Assembly: GCA_050944475.1 (NCBI GenBank) | Contig: JBMNRD010000006.1 | Span: 62,001-126,000 of the forward strand | Length of the DNA stretch: 64,000 nt | From: RGIG5612 sp050944475 | GTDB taxonomy: Bacteria; Bacillota; Clostridia; Lachnospirales; Lachnospiraceae | Reading direction: 5' to 3' | Shown here: positions 14,721 through 23,560 of the stretch, piece by piece | Numbering within the stretch: position 1 is the first letter of the stretch | Layout: each line of letters starts with the position of its first letter | Made by a program: the position numbers and the translations under genes | The notes under the pieces: generated by a model | The model's database searches: none | What the model saw: only the letters and a program-made list of their open reading frames with translations | What the model was told of the DNA's origin: nothing

Positions 14721-16004
14721 ATGGTAGCAGGACATCTGCGAGAAAGAAGAGGATACTTTCATATCGTTCTCAGCTATGTAGATGAGAACGGCAAGAGGCA
14801 AACGCCGTCAAGAAGCACAGGGCTGACGGTCAAGGGTAACAAGAAACGAGCCGAGGCGATGCTCGTTGACGCGAGAAAGGCAAAAGAGGCGGAACTGGAG
14901 GAACGAGCCATACAACAGAGCGAACCCCATCCTTCCGCACCGTCTGATATTCTGTTCACTCAGTTTTTGTTGGATTGGCTGGACATGATGCGAAGCAACA
15001 TTGAAGTGACCACCTACGCCGCTTATGCGATGGGAATCAAAAACAAAATTGTTCCGTATTTCAAAGAGCATCGTCCGGGCTTGCGGCTGTGTCATGTTAC
15101 ACCAAAAGACATCCAGGACTATTACACATTTGAAATGAAGGAAAACGGCGTATCAGCAAACACAGTCATTCATCGTCACGCCAACATCCGTAAGGCGATG
15201 CAATATGCGTTCAAGACCGGTTTGATTGACACAAACCCAGCAGACCGTATTGAGAGACCGAAGAAAGAAAAATTCGTTGGGAGCTTTTACAACGAAAAGG
15301 AACTTGAAAACCTATTTGAAATCGTGAAGGGCGATCCCATTGAGCTTGGCGTGATACTTGCCGCTTTCTATGGACTGCGCCGAAGCGAGGCTGTGGGGTT
15401 GAAGTGGGATGCCATAGACTTCGAGAAAAAGACCATCACAATCAAACATACTGTCACGCAGGTCTGTCTTGAAGGAAAAAGCACCGTTATTGAGAAAGAC
15501 CGCACGAAAACAAAGTCCAGCTATCGAACCCTGCCTTTGGTTGAACCCTTTGAGCAGCTTCTGTTGCGGTTGAAAGCGGAACAAACACTCAATTGGAAAC
15601 TGTGTGGGAAAGCGTACTGCAAAAAGGATTCGGCTTATATCTATGTCAATGGCCTTGGAGAGCTTGTAAAGCCGGGCTATATCACACAGCACTTCCCGCT
15701 GGTTTTAGAGAAAAACGGTCTGCGGAAGATTCGTTTCCATGATCTCCGCCATAGCTGTGCAAGCCTTTTGTATGCGAATGGAGTCAGCTTGAAGGAAATT
15801 CAGGAGTGGTTGGGTCATAGCGATATTTCCACAACCTCAAACATCTACACGCATTTGGATTTCAGTTCAAAGGTGGCTACCGCTTCGGCAATCATCGGCG
15901 TTTATCCGGTCGAAAAAGAAAAATGTCCCTCCGAAAACACCCCAAAAACAGGAGGGACATCGAGAAAAGCACCATGTTCTTTGACAAATGAGAGGTCGGC
16001 ATGA
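14721..16004 (+). CDS. Tyrosine recombinase (integrase) of a tRNA-Leu-linked element
   Basis: ATG 14721 follows AAAGGAGG at 14705-14712. The 427-residue protein has an arm-binding N-domain (about 1-65), a core-binding SAM-like domain (about 75-170) and the catalytic domain. Visible catalytic residues are R220 (AFYGLRRSEA), H340 and R343 (RFHDLRHS), H366 (WLGHSD) and nucleophile Y376 (SNIYTHLD). This is a complete Tn916/phage-type integrase. It ends 60 bp from the 3' end of tRNA-Leu, so that tRNA is the likely attachment site. Its 3' coding end carries an inverted repeat that recurs beyond the tRNA. Confidence 0.93.
   Translation: MVAGHLRERRGYFHIVLSYVDENGKRQTPSRSTGLTVKGNKKRAEAMLVDARKAKEAELEERAIQQSEPHPSAPSDILFTQFLLDWLDMMRSNIEVTTYAAYAMGIKNKIVPYFKEHRPGLRLCHVTPKDIQDYYTFEMKENGVSANTVIHRHANIRKAMQYAFKTGLIDTNPADRIERPKKEKFVGSFYNEKELENLFEIVKGDPIELGVILAAFYGLRRSEAVGLKWDAIDFEKKTITIKHTVTQVCLEGKSTVIEKDRTKTKSSYRTLPLVEPFEQLLLRLKAEQTLNWKLCGKAYCKKDSAYIYVNGLGELVKPGYITQHFPLVLEKNGLRKIRFHDLRHSCASLLYANGVSLKEIQEWLGHSDISTTSNIYTHLDFSSKVATASAIIGVYPVEKEKCPSENTPKTGGTSRKAPCSLTNERSA
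15923..15960. repeat. Inverted repeat in the integrase 3' end
   Basis: ATGTCCCTCC (15923-15932) and GGAGGGACAT (15951-15960) are perfect inverted copies within the last codons of the integrase gene. The same ten bases recur at 16196-16205 and 16209-16218. Integrase arm sites are a possible explanation. Confidence 0.65.
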
Positions 16005-16063
16005 GGGCAAGGGAAAAGCCCGCAAACGCTGATATATCAAGCATTTGCGAGCTTGTTAGATTC

Positions 16064-16150
16064 TGGTGCCGGAAGCGGGGGTCGAACCCGCACGGTATCG
16101 CTACCACTGGATTTTGAGTCCAGCACGTCTGCCAATTCCATCATTCCGGC
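16064..16150 (-). tRNA. tRNA-Leu (anticodon CAA)
   Basis: The minus strand reads from GCCGGAATGATGG at 16150 to TTCCGGCACCA at 16064. The seven-base acceptor pairs, the D arm (GAATTGGCAGAC), the anticodon loop CTCAAAA in a five-base stem, a long class II variable arm and GGGTTCGACCCC T-arm are all present, and CCA is encoded. The anticodon CAA reads UUG. Its 3' end faces the integrase. Confidence 0.95.
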
Positions 16151-16175
16151 ATTTCTATTTTCAAGTCCGAATCCC

Positions 16176-16218
16176 GATGTCCTCTCCGAGAAATCGGAGG
16201 GACATCGTGGAGGGACAT
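16176..16218. repeat. Recurring GGAGGGACAT repeats beyond the tRNA
   Basis: GATGTCC-T-CTCCGA (16176-16189) pairs with TCGGAGGGACATC (16194-16206) apart from one bulged T, and a third copy GGAGGGACAT lies at 16209-16218. These share the core of the inverted repeat in the integrase 3' end, on the other side of the tRNA. Confidence 0.65.
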
Positions 16219-16297
16219 TAAAAATCTCTTACATATTCGATTGTCAAAAGCCCCGTAAAATCAAGGCTTCTCGTCATGCCGACATGAAATGGCGAAG

Positions 16298-16339
16298 CAG
16301 ATTTTGAGTCTGATGCGTCTGCCGTTCCGCCACATCCGC
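16298..16339 (-). pseudogene. 5' half of a second tRNA-Leu
   Basis: On the minus strand 42 bases from 16339 to 16298 form the acceptor 5' strand (GCGGATG), D arm and full anticodon arm (CAGA-CTCAAAA-TCTG, anticodon CAA). The D loop is one base shorter than usual. The variable arm, T arm and 3' acceptor strand are missing; unrelated sequence follows. It shares GACTCAAAATC with the intact tRNA-Leu. Confidence 0.75.
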
Positions 16340-16436
16340 ACGTAAAATATATTGTCCTTTATTTTGCCGAAAAAGTAAAGAGTTTTTTCGGGGGCTATTC
16401 GAAGAAAAAATTTTTTTTAACAATTGCTTAACAAAA

Positions 16437-16465
16437 TTGACATATTTGTTCGTATGGGGTACAAT
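16437..16465 (+). promoter_or_regulatory. Sigma-70 promoter of the dockerin glucosaminidase gene
   Basis: TTGACA (16437-16442) and TACAAT (16460-16465) are 17 bp apart, 30 bp before the GTG at 16495. Confidence 0.8.
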
Positions 16466-16494
16466 GCCGTTGTATCATTGGAAGCAAATGCATT

Positions 16495-18363
16495 GTGAGG
16501 ATTTTTAATGCCGTAATGAACAATTCACAAGCATACAGTTTTCTTGAAAAATTCGCAAAAAAAGCCGGAAAAGCTTTTATTTGCCTGCTCTTTACAGCCA
16601 TGCTTGCAGGGCTGCAAAGCTTTGCTATGCCTATTATTTCCATGGCGGAAAATACCACGACGACAGGAGAACCCGAAGCGGGGGAGGATGTCAGCTATAC
16701 CACAACCAATGTTTATTTGAGGAAAAATGCCGGCACCGGTCAAGAAATTATAAAATTGCTTTACTGGGGTACGAAAGTAAATATCATCGGGGAGAAGATT
16801 ATTTCGGGTAATCAGAAGTGGTACAAGGTAAGCGTAGACGGAGATACGGGGTTTGTGCATAGCAATTATGTGGCTACCTTTAATCAGGCCGCCGACCCGG
16901 AGTTTGCCGAGCAAATCAAAGATTTCCCGGAAAGCTATAAGCTGCCTTTGTGGATAATACACGCGGTTTATCCCAATTATGTTTTCAAGCCGGATTTCAT
17001 CAGGAATTTTGTTGAAACCGACAAAGAGGCGGATTTCAGCAAAATCGTTGACAAGCAAAGCGGCAAGAAAGTAAACCTCTATACCGAGAAAAAATCATGG
17101 CGTGCCATGTATAGAAGCAATTATGACTGGGAGGAGGGCACCTGGGTATCTTCGGAGGGCGGCTGGACAAATGCCTCCCGGGAGGTTGTGTCCTATTTTA
17201 TGGACCCCAGAAGTTTCCTGACTGTGGAGGAAATATATACATTTGCGCAGCAGTCCTATTCCGAAGACCAGACCCTTGAGAGGCTGAGAACGGTTATCGC
17301 CGGGACATTCCTTGCCGGAAAATATACCCCGCAGACGGGGGATAACCATAAAGGCGACGCGGCCTGCAAGGGTGACTATGCCCGGGTTATCATGAGGGCT
17401 GCAAAGATCTCGAAAGTCAGCCCCTATGTGCTGGCGGCTACAATCCTGCAGGAGCAGGGAAGAGAAGGACAAACCGAATTGATTTCCGGAAACTGCACGA
17501 GGGCGGGCGGCATATACGTGGGATACTATAATTTTTTCAATTTCGCGGCCACCGGCAGCAACATAGATGAAGTCATAGTAAACGGCCTTGCGTATGCGAA
17601 AGGGAAGGGCTGGGATGATGTTTACAAGTCAATAGTCGGCGGCGCAAAGTTGTATGCCGACGGTTATGTTAATGCCGGCCAAGATACGTATTATTATAAG
17701 GATTACAACGTTGTCAACGGATTTGACGAATACTGGCACCAGTATGCCACCTGCGTTTATGACCAGGTAAACTCCGGTATTATTATGGGCAGGGCCTTCG
17801 GAGAGATGAAGGACGCCGCAATGGATTTTCGGATTCCGGTTTATGAAAATATGCCGAAGACCCGGGTTAAGCGCCCCCCGGAGAACGACAAGGTGAACAA
17901 CTATTATTTCATGAATCTGTCGGCGGACGGACTGTATCCCGCCTTCGGAATATATACCAGAAAATACACTCTGACGGTCAACAAGGATACGACCATGGGC
18001 TACATTTTGCCGGAGGGCGCCGCCTACACAGGCAAGGAGGAATACGAACTTGCCAAGGGGGAAAACAAGGTCTCTCTGACAGTCAAGAGCCAGACCGGAT
18101 ATTCGCGCAGTTACGTGATTACCGTGCTGGCTGAGAAGAAGTGCAAGTTGAAGCTGGTGGAGGATTTTGTCGCGTTTATGTCCGGCGACGTGAATAATGA
18201 CGGAAAGATTTCCGCCCTGGACTATGTTGCAATAAAGAATCATATCATGGAGAAAAATGTGATAACCGATAAAAGGGCTATCGAGGCGGCGGATGTAAAC
18301 GGCGACGGGAAAATTTCCGCCCTGGATTATGTTGCAATTAAGAATATGATTATGGCAAAATAA
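16495..18363 (+). CDS. Secreted SH3b and glucosaminidase-type wall hydrolase with dockerin
   Basis: The 622-residue product has an N-terminal export signal (hydrophobic about residues 28-45), an SH3b domain (about 68-127, NVYLRKNAGTGQEI to GFVHSNYVATF), and a glucosaminidase-like domain (about 270-430, with VSPYVLAATILQEQGREG). A cadherin-like beta sandwich follows (about 480-555), and a type I dockerin at about 562-622 with two Ca-binding repeats (GDVNNDGKISALDYVAIKN and DVNGDGKISALDYVAIKN). It probably cleaves peptidoglycan glycan chains and docks to a cohesin. GTG 16495 is used here; ATG 16516 in frame is possible. No cohesin gene lies in the window. Confidence 0.85.
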   Translation: MRIFNAVMNNSQAYSFLEKFAKKAGKAFICLLFTAMLAGLQSFAMPIISMAENTTTTGEPEAGEDVSYTTTNVYLRKNAGTGQEIIKLLYWGTKVNIIGEKIISGNQKWYKVSVDGDTGFVHSNYVATFNQAADPEFAEQIKDFPESYKLPLWIIHAVYPNYVFKPDFIRNFVETDKEADFSKIVDKQSGKKVNLYTEKKSWRAMYRSNYDWEEGTWVSSEGGWTNASREVVSYFMDPRSFLTVEEIYTFAQQSYSEDQTLERLRTVIAGTFLAGKYTPQTGDNHKGDAACKGDYARVIMRAAKISKVSPYVLAATILQEQGREGQTELISGNCTRAGGIYVGYYNFFNFAATGSNIDEVIVNGLAYAKGKGWDDVYKSIVGGAKLYADGYVNAGQDTYYYKDYNVVNGFDEYWHQYATCVYDQVNSGIIMGRAFGEMKDAAMDFRIPVYENMPKTRVKRPPENDKVNNYYFMNLSADGLYPAFGIYTRKYTLTVNKDTTMGYILPEGAAYTGKEEYELAKGENKVSLTVKSQTGYSRSYVITVLAEKKCKLKLVEDFVAFMSGDVNNDGKISALDYVAIKNHIMEKNVITDKRAIEAADVNGDGKISALDYVAIKNMIMAK

Positions 18364-18383
18364 TCATTAAGCGAGGATACGCG

Positions 18384-19565
18384 ATGGGAAAAGCATCAAG
18401 ATTTGTTATATTTGCGGCAATTGTTTGTCTTTTTACGGGACTGATCGGAGTCCCCGCTTTTGCCGATGGCGGAATATACGCCTACGAATATGAAATATGG
18501 ATGGGTTACGGAGAGACGCGTTATGTGACCATAGGCGCTACAAATGCGGCGGGCAGGGTGGATATTTCATCGGACGCACCGGCATTCGCGGGCGGCTCCG
18601 ACTTTCTTGACAACAGTGAAATGACCGTGGAAATATATGCCGGGGATTACGGAACGGGATATGTCTATGTGACGGCGACCGATATGGCGACCTTTGATGA
18701 TGAGGATATAAGCGGCGCCGGATTTACCATTACCGTGCACGTGCCCGTCCCCGAGCCGGAACCGGACAATTGGAACGACGGCGGCTGGGACGGGGGCGGC
18801 GGAGATGGCGGCGAGGAGGCCGACACTGAACCCGCGCCGGAAGAGATTCCCGATAATCTGCGGACCAAGGTTGAAGGCAGGTCTATGGTGGTGGTGCAAA
18901 GCTTTGACATCGAAGACCCTAAGGGAGAAAGCATAGAAGGAGAGCGTCCGACTATCAGAAATCCCGTGTTGGAAAGCCTTCCGGAGCTGAAAGGTTTTAA
19001 AGAGAGCAAGACGGACTATAACGGAGAGCAGGTCAGCATTTTTGAAAGCGGTGAAGGTTTGCAGGTATTTGTTCTTAAAGATGAAGACGGCAAAGCGGGC
19101 TATTACGTGCTGAAAGACGGCCCCGATTCATTTATGCCTCTGATTCAGGAATTTTTTGACAGCAGGACGGTAATCTGCATAGATATGCCTGAGGGCACGC
19201 CGGTTCCGGGCGGTTGGGAGCTGAAGAGCATTAAGCTGAAAGGCGGAAATGTCATGGCAATCTGCCCGACGGAAGAGTCCGACTTTGCAATAATTTACTG
19301 CGTTGTGGACGGAACAGGAGCCCTTTACAGCTATGACGCGGTTGAGGGAACTATTCAAAGGCTTAACCCGAAACTCGTTGAGGAGAAGAAGTCGCAGGAA
19401 TCTTCTCCGCCCGAAACGGAAAGTGAAAGCGGCGAGGGCATAGAAATAATTGAGAAAAACAAATGGCAGGCACTGCCCGGACAGACCAAGGGCATGCTTA
19501 TCGGTCTCGGCGCGGCAATTGTGGCTCTGATTATTTCAATAATTCTGTTAATCAGAAAAAAATAA
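18384..19565 (+). CDS. Membrane-anchored exported protein with Ig-like domain
   Basis: The 393-residue protein has a signal peptide (to about PAFADGG, residue 29), an Ig-like segment (about 30-115; SSDAPAFAGG and GTGYVYVTATDMATFDDEDI resemble Ig modules often next to cohesins in Clostridia), a Gly/Asp/Pro-rich linker (about 118-155), a globular middle, and a C-terminal membrane helix (MLIGLGAAIVALIISIILL) with basic tail. So it is fixed in the membrane with its body outside. It starts 20 bp after the dockerin hydrolase, so the two are likely co-expressed. No cohesin fold is recognised. Confidence 0.72.
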   Translation: MGKASRFVIFAAIVCLFTGLIGVPAFADGGIYAYEYEIWMGYGETRYVTIGATNAAGRVDISSDAPAFAGGSDFLDNSEMTVEIYAGDYGTGYVYVTATDMATFDDEDISGAGFTITVHVPVPEPEPDNWNDGGWDGGGGDGGEEADTEPAPEEIPDNLRTKVEGRSMVVVQSFDIEDPKGESIEGERPTIRNPVLESLPELKGFKESKTDYNGEQVSIFESGEGLQVFVLKDEDGKAGYYVLKDGPDSFMPLIQEFFDSRTVICIDMPEGTPVPGGWELKSIKLKGGNVMAICPTEESDFAIIYCVVDGTGALYSYDAVEGTIQRLNPKLVEEKKSQESSPPETESESGEGIEIIEKNKWQALPGQTKGMLIGLGAAIVALIISIILLIRKK

Positions 19566-19584
19566 TAAAAGGAAGGTATTTATT

Positions 19585-20427
19585 ATGGCCAGATACTCAA
19601 TCAGGGTACTCGAAATCGGATTCGGGACAGACGTTCCGGCCGGCTTCTATCTTGGCGATTTTGCCGATCCGGAACTCACATATCCCATTCATCCTTTCAG
19701 CATGACCCTTGTGCAGGGGGAGGGAAAGAATATTCTTATTGATACGGGAATTGATATGGACGACCCGGTAAAGCAGGAAATCATTAAGATGGCAGGCATA
19801 GGCAACACCCATTCTCCAAAGGAAATTTTAACCACTGTAGGCTTGACACCTGAGGATATTGACGAGGTAATCCTGACCCATGCCCATTTTGACCATGCGG
19901 GCGGACTCGACTGCTATCCGAATGCCACTTTCTACATCCAGAAAAAAGAATACCGGGGCTGGACCGAGTATGTTTCCGACCCTAAGTTTTCCGCAGTAGG
20001 GCTTTTAGGTTTTGATGCAAATGATCTCAAGCGCCTTCAGAAACTGGAGCAGGAGGGCAGACTGGTGCTGCTTGACGGGGATGTGAAGGATCTTTTCCCG
20101 GGCATCTCGGTTATGCAGGCCGCATTCGGCCACACCTACGGACATCAGATGGTGCTGATTGAGTCGGACGGTACTTTGTTTGTTCATGTGGGAGATGTGG
20201 CAAACAGGCCCGAGAACCTGAAGGGTACGGAAAAATTCCCCTTCTTTATACCGAATGTTAAGTTTTCCGTCGGGTCACCGTATTATGCGATTATGGATTA
20301 TGAGCGCCTGATGAAATGGACCGCAGGAAATGTGGAGAAAATTATTATGACCCACGACGGCTCAAGACGTGAGCGTTATCCTGACAGCATCGGGCCGCTG
20401 GGACTGGGAATTTTCAGAATCTGCTAA
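19585..20427 (+). CDS. Metallo-beta-lactamase-fold hydrolase (lactonase-like)
   Basis: The 280-residue cytoplasmic protein shows the zinc motif THAHFDHAGG (about residues 99-108), a second His in AAFGHTYGHQM and a late His in MTHDGS, the set used by the N-acyl homoserine lactonase branch of the fold. Overall length and the opening FILGDFADPELTYPIH-like segment fit that branch. Substrate cannot be assigned; lactones or other esters are possible. It lies 19 bp after the membrane-anchored protein, preceded by AAAGGAAGG. Confidence 0.85.
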   Translation: MARYSIRVLEIGFGTDVPAGFYLGDFADPELTYPIHPFSMTLVQGEGKNILIDTGIDMDDPVKQEIIKMAGIGNTHSPKEILTTVGLTPEDIDEVILTHAHFDHAGGLDCYPNATFYIQKKEYRGWTEYVSDPKFSAVGLLGFDANDLKRLQKLEQEGRLVLLDGDVKDLFPGISVMQAAFGHTYGHQMVLIESDGTLFVHVGDVANRPENLKGTEKFPFFIPNVKFSVGSPYYAIMDYERLMKWTAGNVEKIIMTHDGSRRERYPDSIGPLGLGIFRIC

Positions 20428-20495
20428 GTTGTTGCAGGAGCCATCGTTTGAAAACAAGTATATAATAAGCGTCAGATAATGAAAGGAGGCGCACT

Positions 20496-21266
20496 ATGAT
20501 AAAATGTAGTAAATGCGGAACAGAAAATGACAATAACGCAGTATTCTGCCATAAATGCGGCAACAGTCTGGTATCGGAAGATGAGGCCATTGAAGAGGTG
20601 ACCGAAGAAGCTGTCGAGGTTACGGAGGAAACCGTCGAAGCCGGTCAAAAAGCCGCCGACGAGGCCGCCGAAGTGACCGAAGAGGCCGTCGAGGCTGCTA
20701 CACTGACCCGCGAAGAGATTGAGGAAACACTTAGTGAAGCTGTTACCGAGGAGATTGAGGATGCGGTTTCAGAGGCCGAAGCTGAACGGGCTGCGGAAGA
20801 AACTAAGGAGGATGCCGCTGAGGTTGCGGAGGAAGAGCTTGTCAAGGCTGACGAGCCCATAGTTATGCCCGCACCGGCCGTTCCTGCCGAACCGGCTGCA
20901 CCGGTTGTTCCGAAGAAAAAGAAGTTTCCAAAGCATGACAAGCCGATTAAGGGACGCGCCTTCGGCATTATCGGTTTTATCCTGGGACTCAGAGCAATCT
21001 TTTATTGCTGGCTGCCGTTAAGCAATCTTTACGGACTGGTTTACAGCGCATTGGGCTTGATTTTCAGCGCAATTTCAAGGAGAAATGTGGTGATGAAGCT
21101 GAATCGTGTGGGCAAGACGTTTTCACTGATTTCATTTATTTTTTCCATAGTGACCTTGCTGCTATACGGAGCGTTGATTGCACTGGCTGTTTTATACGTT
21201 ACACCGGAGATGGTGAATGAGTTTCTTGCTTCCATCGGCCTTGAAGGAATAGAAGTCAATTTTTAA
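20496..21266 (+). CDS. Zinc-ribbon membrane protein with long acidic linker
   Basis: The 256-residue protein opens with a zinc ribbon (CSKCGTENDNNAVFCHKCG), followed by about 100 residues of Glu/Ala/Thr/Val-rich low complexity (EEAVEVTEETVE and similar), a proline-rich bridge, and two to three membrane helices from about residue 155. Such ribbon-linker-membrane proteins (DUF4190-like tail) are common in Firmicutes without a defined role. GAAAGGAGG precedes the ATG and a strong terminator follows. Confidence 0.75.
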   Translation: MIKCSKCGTENDNNAVFCHKCGNSLVSEDEAIEEVTEEAVEVTEETVEAGQKAADEAAEVTEEAVEAATLTREEIEETLSEAVTEEIEDAVSEAEAERAAEETKEDAAEVAEEELVKADEPIVMPAPAVPAEPAAPVVPKKKKFPKHDKPIKGRAFGIIGFILGLRAIFYCWLPLSNLYGLVYSALGLIFSAISRRNVVMKLNRVGKTFSLISFIFSIVTLLLYGALIALAVLYVTPEMVNEFLASIGLEGIEVNF

Positions 21267-21288
21267 GCATCGGCCATTGAGGGCTGCA

Positions 21289-21322
21289 AGGGCTGCTGCT
21301 GTTTTAGCGGCAGCCCTTTCTT
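21289..21322 (+). terminator. Rho-independent terminator
   Basis: AGGGCTGCTGCT (21289-21300) pairs with AGCGGCAGCCCT (21306-21317), allowing one G-T pair, around GTTTT. TTCTTAT follows. It separates the zinc-ribbon gene from recG. Confidence 0.8.
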
Positions 21323-21366
21323 ATAAAAACACGGATTTTTGCATGCCGCCGCATGAGGAAAATACA

Positions 21367-23412
21367 ATGAAGCTGACCGAGCTGAAAGGCATAGGAGAAA
21401 AAACTGAAAAGGCATTTGCGCGAGTAGGGGTTACAAGCGCCGAAGAGCTCCTTGAATACTTCCCCAGAGATTTTGAGGTGTTCAAAAAGCCTGTTGCCGT
21501 CGGGGAGATAGGATATAAAACCTTTGCCGCGATAAGAGGCATGTTCGCCGGGCCGCCCTCACAGAGGCGCTCAGGCAAATTGAGGATTACCAATACGGTT
21601 TTCCGCGATGAGATAGGACACACAATAAGGGTCACCTGGTTCAATGCGCCGTATATGATGGATAATGTGGAGCAGGACCGCATTTACATATTGAGGGGTA
21701 AAATCAATCGTAAGCGGGGGCTGCTGCAGCTTGACCAGCCGAAGATTTTTACCGAAGAGGAATATGAGGAAAAGATGAAGGGCCTTTGGCCTGTTTACCC
21801 CCTGACAAAGGGCCTTTCGGGAAACGTGATTACAAAGGCCGTTGCGCAGGCTATGGAAAGCGCTGCCATGGAGGCGTGCCTGCAAAAGAACCCGTTGCCG
21901 CGCTCCATAGAGGAGCGGCAGGGGCTGTGCGATTTGAAATACTCCATAAGAAACATGCATTTCCCCGAAAGCCGGGAAGCCTTTGCCCGGGCAAGGAACC
22001 GGGCGGCTTTTCAGGAAATATTCCTTTTTTTATATGCGCTTAAGCAAAATGAACCGGATCTGCGCCCCGAAAGCAGTTTCTTGATAAGAAACGCTCCCGA
22101 AACCGGCAGATTCTTAGGCAATCTGCCTTATGAACTGACGACGGCCCAGAGGAATGTCATAAGGGAAATAGATGAGGATATGTCGTCCGGCCGGGTAATG
22201 AACCGCCTGATTCAGGGGGACGTAGGCTCGGGCAAGACGATAGTTGCCTTAAGCGCCTGCATGAATGCGGCCTTTGCCGGATATCAGGCGGCACTGATGG
22301 CGCCGACCGAGGTGCTGGCAACCCAGCATTTTGAAAACATAACCGCTCTTTTCAGGAAATACAAGGTGCCACTTAAGGCCACTCTTCTTACCGGCTCCAT
22401 GACGCCGCTTGAGAAGAAAGTTGCCAGGGAGGCGATAGAGGACGGCCGGGTACAGATTATTATCGGAACCCACGCGCTGTTTCAGGAAAAGGTAGTTTAC
22501 AATAACCTGGCTCTTGTTGTTACGGACGAGCAGCATCGGTTCGGGATAAAGCAAAGAAGGCAGCTGACCGAAAAAGGGGAAGGCCCCCACATGCTGGTAA
22601 TGAGCGCAACTCCCATACCCAGAACGCTCGCGCTGATAGTCTATGGGGATATGGATGTATCGGTGATAGACAGGCTCCCTTCCACGAGAAAACCCGTGAA
22701 AAATGCCGTCATTGACGATTCATATAAGAAAAACACCTACAGGCTCATTGAGCGTGAGATTTCAAAGGGAAGACAGGCCTATATAATCTGCCCGCTGGTG
22801 GAGTATTCGGAGGGGGTGGATGCTCAGAATGTGGAGTCTTATTCGGAGATGTTAAGGGAGGTGCTCAGGAAGGACATTTCCATCGGAATGCTTCACGGGC
22901 AGATGCCTCCGGCAAAAAAGAATGATATTATGGAAAGATTTGCGGCCGGAAAGATAGATGTGCTTGTATCCACCACTGTGGTGGAGGTGGGTGTGGACGT
23001 GCCCAATGCCACCATCATGGTCATTGAGGACGCCAATCGCTTCGGACTGGCCTCGCTTCATCAGCTCAGAGGCCGGGTCGGTCGGGGCGGCGAGCAAAGC
23101 TATTGCATTTTTGTCTGCAACAATCCAAGTAAAGAGGCCATGGAGCGCTTGGATATTCTCAAACACTCCAACGACGGATTTGAAATAGCCGCCAGGGACT
23201 TGGAGCTCAGGGGGCCCGGTGAATTCATGGGAATCAGGCAAAGCGGAGCCATGAATTTTAAGCATTTCGACTTGTACGGGGACGGACAGCTGGCACGGGA
23301 CGCTCAGGTGGCGGTGAATGATATTTTCTCCGGCCGGTTGGAGCTGACGGATGGCGAGCGTGCAAACCTGCAGGCCAGGTGCAACATTGAGGAAGGCGGC
23401 ATATTGCTGTAA
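21367..23412 (+). CDS. recG: ATP-dependent DNA helicase RecG
   Basis: RecG remodels stalled replication forks and Holliday junctions. The 681-residue product from ATG 21367 matches the family length; a 30-residue upstream extension has no ribosome site. Visible are the N-terminal wedge/OB part (about 1-200), Walker A GDVGSGKT (about 290), the DEQH box (VVTDEQHRFGIKQRR), motif III SATPIPRTLAL, and the C-terminal helicase motifs TTVVEVGVDVPNA and LHQLRGRVGRG. It is followed by 148 bp before ddl. Confidence 0.96.
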   Translation: MKLTELKGIGEKTEKAFARVGVTSAEELLEYFPRDFEVFKKPVAVGEIGYKTFAAIRGMFAGPPSQRRSGKLRITNTVFRDEIGHTIRVTWFNAPYMMDNVEQDRIYILRGKINRKRGLLQLDQPKIFTEEEYEEKMKGLWPVYPLTKGLSGNVITKAVAQAMESAAMEACLQKNPLPRSIEERQGLCDLKYSIRNMHFPESREAFARARNRAAFQEIFLFLYALKQNEPDLRPESSFLIRNAPETGRFLGNLPYELTTAQRNVIREIDEDMSSGRVMNRLIQGDVGSGKTIVALSACMNAAFAGYQAALMAPTEVLATQHFENITALFRKYKVPLKATLLTGSMTPLEKKVAREAIEDGRVQIIIGTHALFQEKVVYNNLALVVTDEQHRFGIKQRRQLTEKGEGPHMLVMSATPIPRTLALIVYGDMDVSVIDRLPSTRKPVKNAVIDDSYKKNTYRLIEREISKGRQAYIICPLVEYSEGVDAQNVESYSEMLREVLRKDISIGMLHGQMPPAKKNDIMERFAAGKIDVLVSTTVVEVGVDVPNATIMVIEDANRFGLASLHQLRGRVGRGGEQSYCIFVCNNPSKEAMERLDILKHSNDGFEIAARDLELRGPGEFMGIRQSGAMNFKHFDLYGDGQLARDAQVAVNDIFSGRLELTDGERANLQARCNIEEGGILL

Positions 23413-23560
23413 ACGACGCATCCGGCCGACGCGACACAGGCAGCATTTAGAAAAAACAGTGTTGTAATTTGGCCGAAATAACTACACAATAACATATAGA
23501 ATCATTACGATAACTGTGATAGAATCCACATTATCGATAGTTGTATGCAGAGGTATTTCA

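Noticed and set aside
16341..16436. Terminator from the T-rich and A-rich stretch near 16380-16420
   Set aside because: The stem has mismatches and lies in a homopolymer-rich region; pairing may be chance.
18640..18840. Cohesin domain in the anchored protein next to the dockerin hydrolase
   Set aside because: The segment resembles an Ig-like module often near cohesins, but I cannot see cohesin motifs.
20645..20968. Ser/Ala-rich minus-strand frame
   Set aside because: It is the complement of the Glu/Ala low-complexity linker of the zinc-ribbon membrane protein.
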